Assembly (NCBI GenBank): GCA_023389005.1
Contig: JAEWFE010000313.1
Location: 1-5,875 of the forward strand
Direction of reading: 5' to 3'
DNA: 5,875 bases
DNA from: Bacillota bacterium
GTDB taxonomy: Bacteria > Bacillota > Bacilli > Lactobacillales > Enterococcaceae
Shown: positions 5,336 to 5,875 of the stretch, one piece after another
Layout of the letters: every line of letters begins with the position of its first letter
Position numbering within the stretch: the first letter of the stretch is position 1
Made by a program: the position numbers and the translations under genes
Notes under the pieces: generated by a model
Told to the model about the DNA's origin: nothing
Database searches by the model: none
What the model saw: the letters and a program-made list of their open reading frames with translations, nothing else

Positions 5336-5356
5336 AAATCGTAAACGTTACGTTTT
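5336..5356 (-). promoter_or_regulatory. Zur-type operator
   Basis: On the + strand AAATCGTAA-ACG-TTACGTTTT is an inverted repeat centred at 5346, with eight of ten pairs matching. It agrees closely with the Bacillus Zur consensus, whose core is TCGTAATNATTACGA. It begins ten bases downstream of the -10 hexamer, over or just after the expected transcription start, and lies 33 bases before the first S14 ATG. That position suits zinc-dependent repression. Together with zinc-free S14 and L32 downstream, this is the classical target of Zur with Zn(II), a Fur-family repressor encoded elsewhere. Confidence 0.82.
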
Positions 5357-5365
5357 GTCATTAAC

Positions 5366-5394
5366 ACTATACCAACAAAAATTTCTCTTGTCAA
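5366..5394 (-). promoter_or_regulatory. Promoter of the S14-L32-hypothetical operon
   Basis: TTGACA (5389-5394) and TATAGT (5366-5371) are separated by exactly 17 bases on the - strand, an almost perfect vegetative promoter. The A/T-rich stretch upstream may help as an UP element. The IS982 end lies only 27 bases upstream of the -35, so the insertion left the promoter intact but removed everything ordinarily beyond it. Confidence 0.88.
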
Positions 5395-5421
5395 CAATAA
5401 ATGACATGAAATAAAACTCAT

Positions 5422-5875
5422 ACCCGTGGTGCTAGTTCATTTCAAAATAGCGTAAGTTATTAGCTAGAATAATTTGTTCAATTCGTAACTGTAGTCCGGC
5501 TAGGATTATAGCTAATGTATGTTTGATGTTAAAGAGACGACACAGTTCAGAAAACCGTGCTTTAATAGTTCGTCTCATGGCCATCAGTTTCCAATCATTA
5601 TGTTCTTCGGCCCCTGTCATGTTTTTACGAAATGGCGTCCATAGATGGTAACCTTGTTGTTCTAAGGCCTTCTTGAGTTCACTGCTTAGGTAGCCTAAAT
5701 CCCCTAGGATAACCGATTGCTTGCATCCCTCTAATAGTTCATAAACCGCCTTGATATCATGTGCAGAGGCTGGTGTGACAACATAGTTCAGAATATAACC
5801 AGATAAGGTCACCAGCATATGAACTTTGAAGCCGTAGAAACAAAGATGTTTAGAGGCGTTGTAGCCAATATCGGC
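5422..5875 (-). mobile_element. IS982-family insertion sequence, right copy, 3' part only
   Basis: This second copy of the same IS982-family element lies inverted relative to the left one. Its end ACCCGTGGTGCTAG starts at 5422 and the rest runs out of the window at 5875. Over the 399 bases shared with the left transposase gene I count eight substitutions, and one further base differs by deletion in the terminal segment. The copies are therefore close but not identical. With the left copy it brackets 5,013 bases (409-5421) in a composite-transposon-like layout. Confidence 0.85.
5432..5875 (-). pseudogene. IS982-family transposase, C-terminal part, catalytic Glu replaced by Lys
   Basis: The frame is open from the window edge (ADIGYNASKHLCFYGFKVH, then MLVTLSGYILNY) to TAG at 5432-5434, about 147 residues; the N-terminus lies outside. 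The GDLGY segment with its Asp is kept. The RRTIETRFSEL segment of the left copy reads RRTIKARFSEL here: the codon at 5561-5563 is AAA instead of GAA. By comparison with DDE transposases of the IS4/IS5/IS982 type, this Glu is the last catalytic residue, so the protein is expected to be inactive although its frame is not interrupted. Other differences from the left copy are Ala for Val, Cys for Arg, Arg for Cys, Met for Ile, Ala for Thr, Ile for Arg and Gly for Arg. Confidence 0.75.

Noticed and set aside
5223..5414. Open frame of 63 codons on the + strand
   Set aside because: It runs antisense through the start of S14 and through the promoter and Zur-type box; the Phe/Leu-rich product is an artefact of AT-rich sequence.
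1..5875. Claim of an active composite transposon
   Set aside because: The outer IS ends and target duplications are outside the window, the right transposase lacks its catalytic Glu and the left terminus has a deletion. Only the layout can be stated.

Overview
The window is AT-rich DNA of low-GC Gram-positive (Firmicutes) type, most likely a lactic acid bacterium of the Enterococcus/Tetragenococcus/Lactobacillus kind. The evidence is an LraI-type metal ABC operon, strong purine-rich ribosome binding sites, IS982-family elements, and a Zur-like operator in front of cysteine-free ribosomal proteins. Streptococci are less likely because they generally use AdcR rather than Zur. The genus is an inference; nothing in the window fixes the species.

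Layout: two truncated-by-window copies of one IS982-family insertion sequence lie in inverted orientation at the edges (1-408 on +, 5422-5875 on -). Their 3' ends face inwards and enclose about 5.0 kb. All genes of the interior read leftward (- strand). From right to left they are: (a) a consensus promoter with a Zur-type operator, then zinc-independent S14 (rpsN paralogue), zinc-independent L32 (rpmF paralogue) and an unknown acidic 125-residue protein; (b) a scar made of a group II intron reverse transcriptase fragment fused in frame to the tail of an IS66 transposase, ending in a strong stem-loop and an IS66-type terminus at 3773; (c) a promoter with a perfect 7-1-7 Fur-type box and a second inverted repeat on the -35, then an ATPase / permease / lipoprotein operon for Mn, Fe or Zn uptake; (d) a DtxR/MntR-family regulator cut down to its N-terminal helix-turn-helix; (e) an IS110-family transposase remnant with an internal deletion, itself cut by the left IS982 copy.

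How it fits together: the two intact modules both answer metal starvation. The ABC operon would import a divalent cation when its repressor(s) lose metal. The S14/L32 paralogues replace zinc-binding ribosomal proteins when zinc is scarce and so free zinc. Their joint presence between inverted IS copies looks like an accessory metal-limitation island built up by repeated mobile-element insertion and deletion. The local DtxR-type regulator is broken, so control probably falls to chromosomal Fur/Zur/MntR-type proteins. I found no RNA genes, CRISPR arrays or origins. The most novel item is the unidentified third gene of the Zur-type operon.
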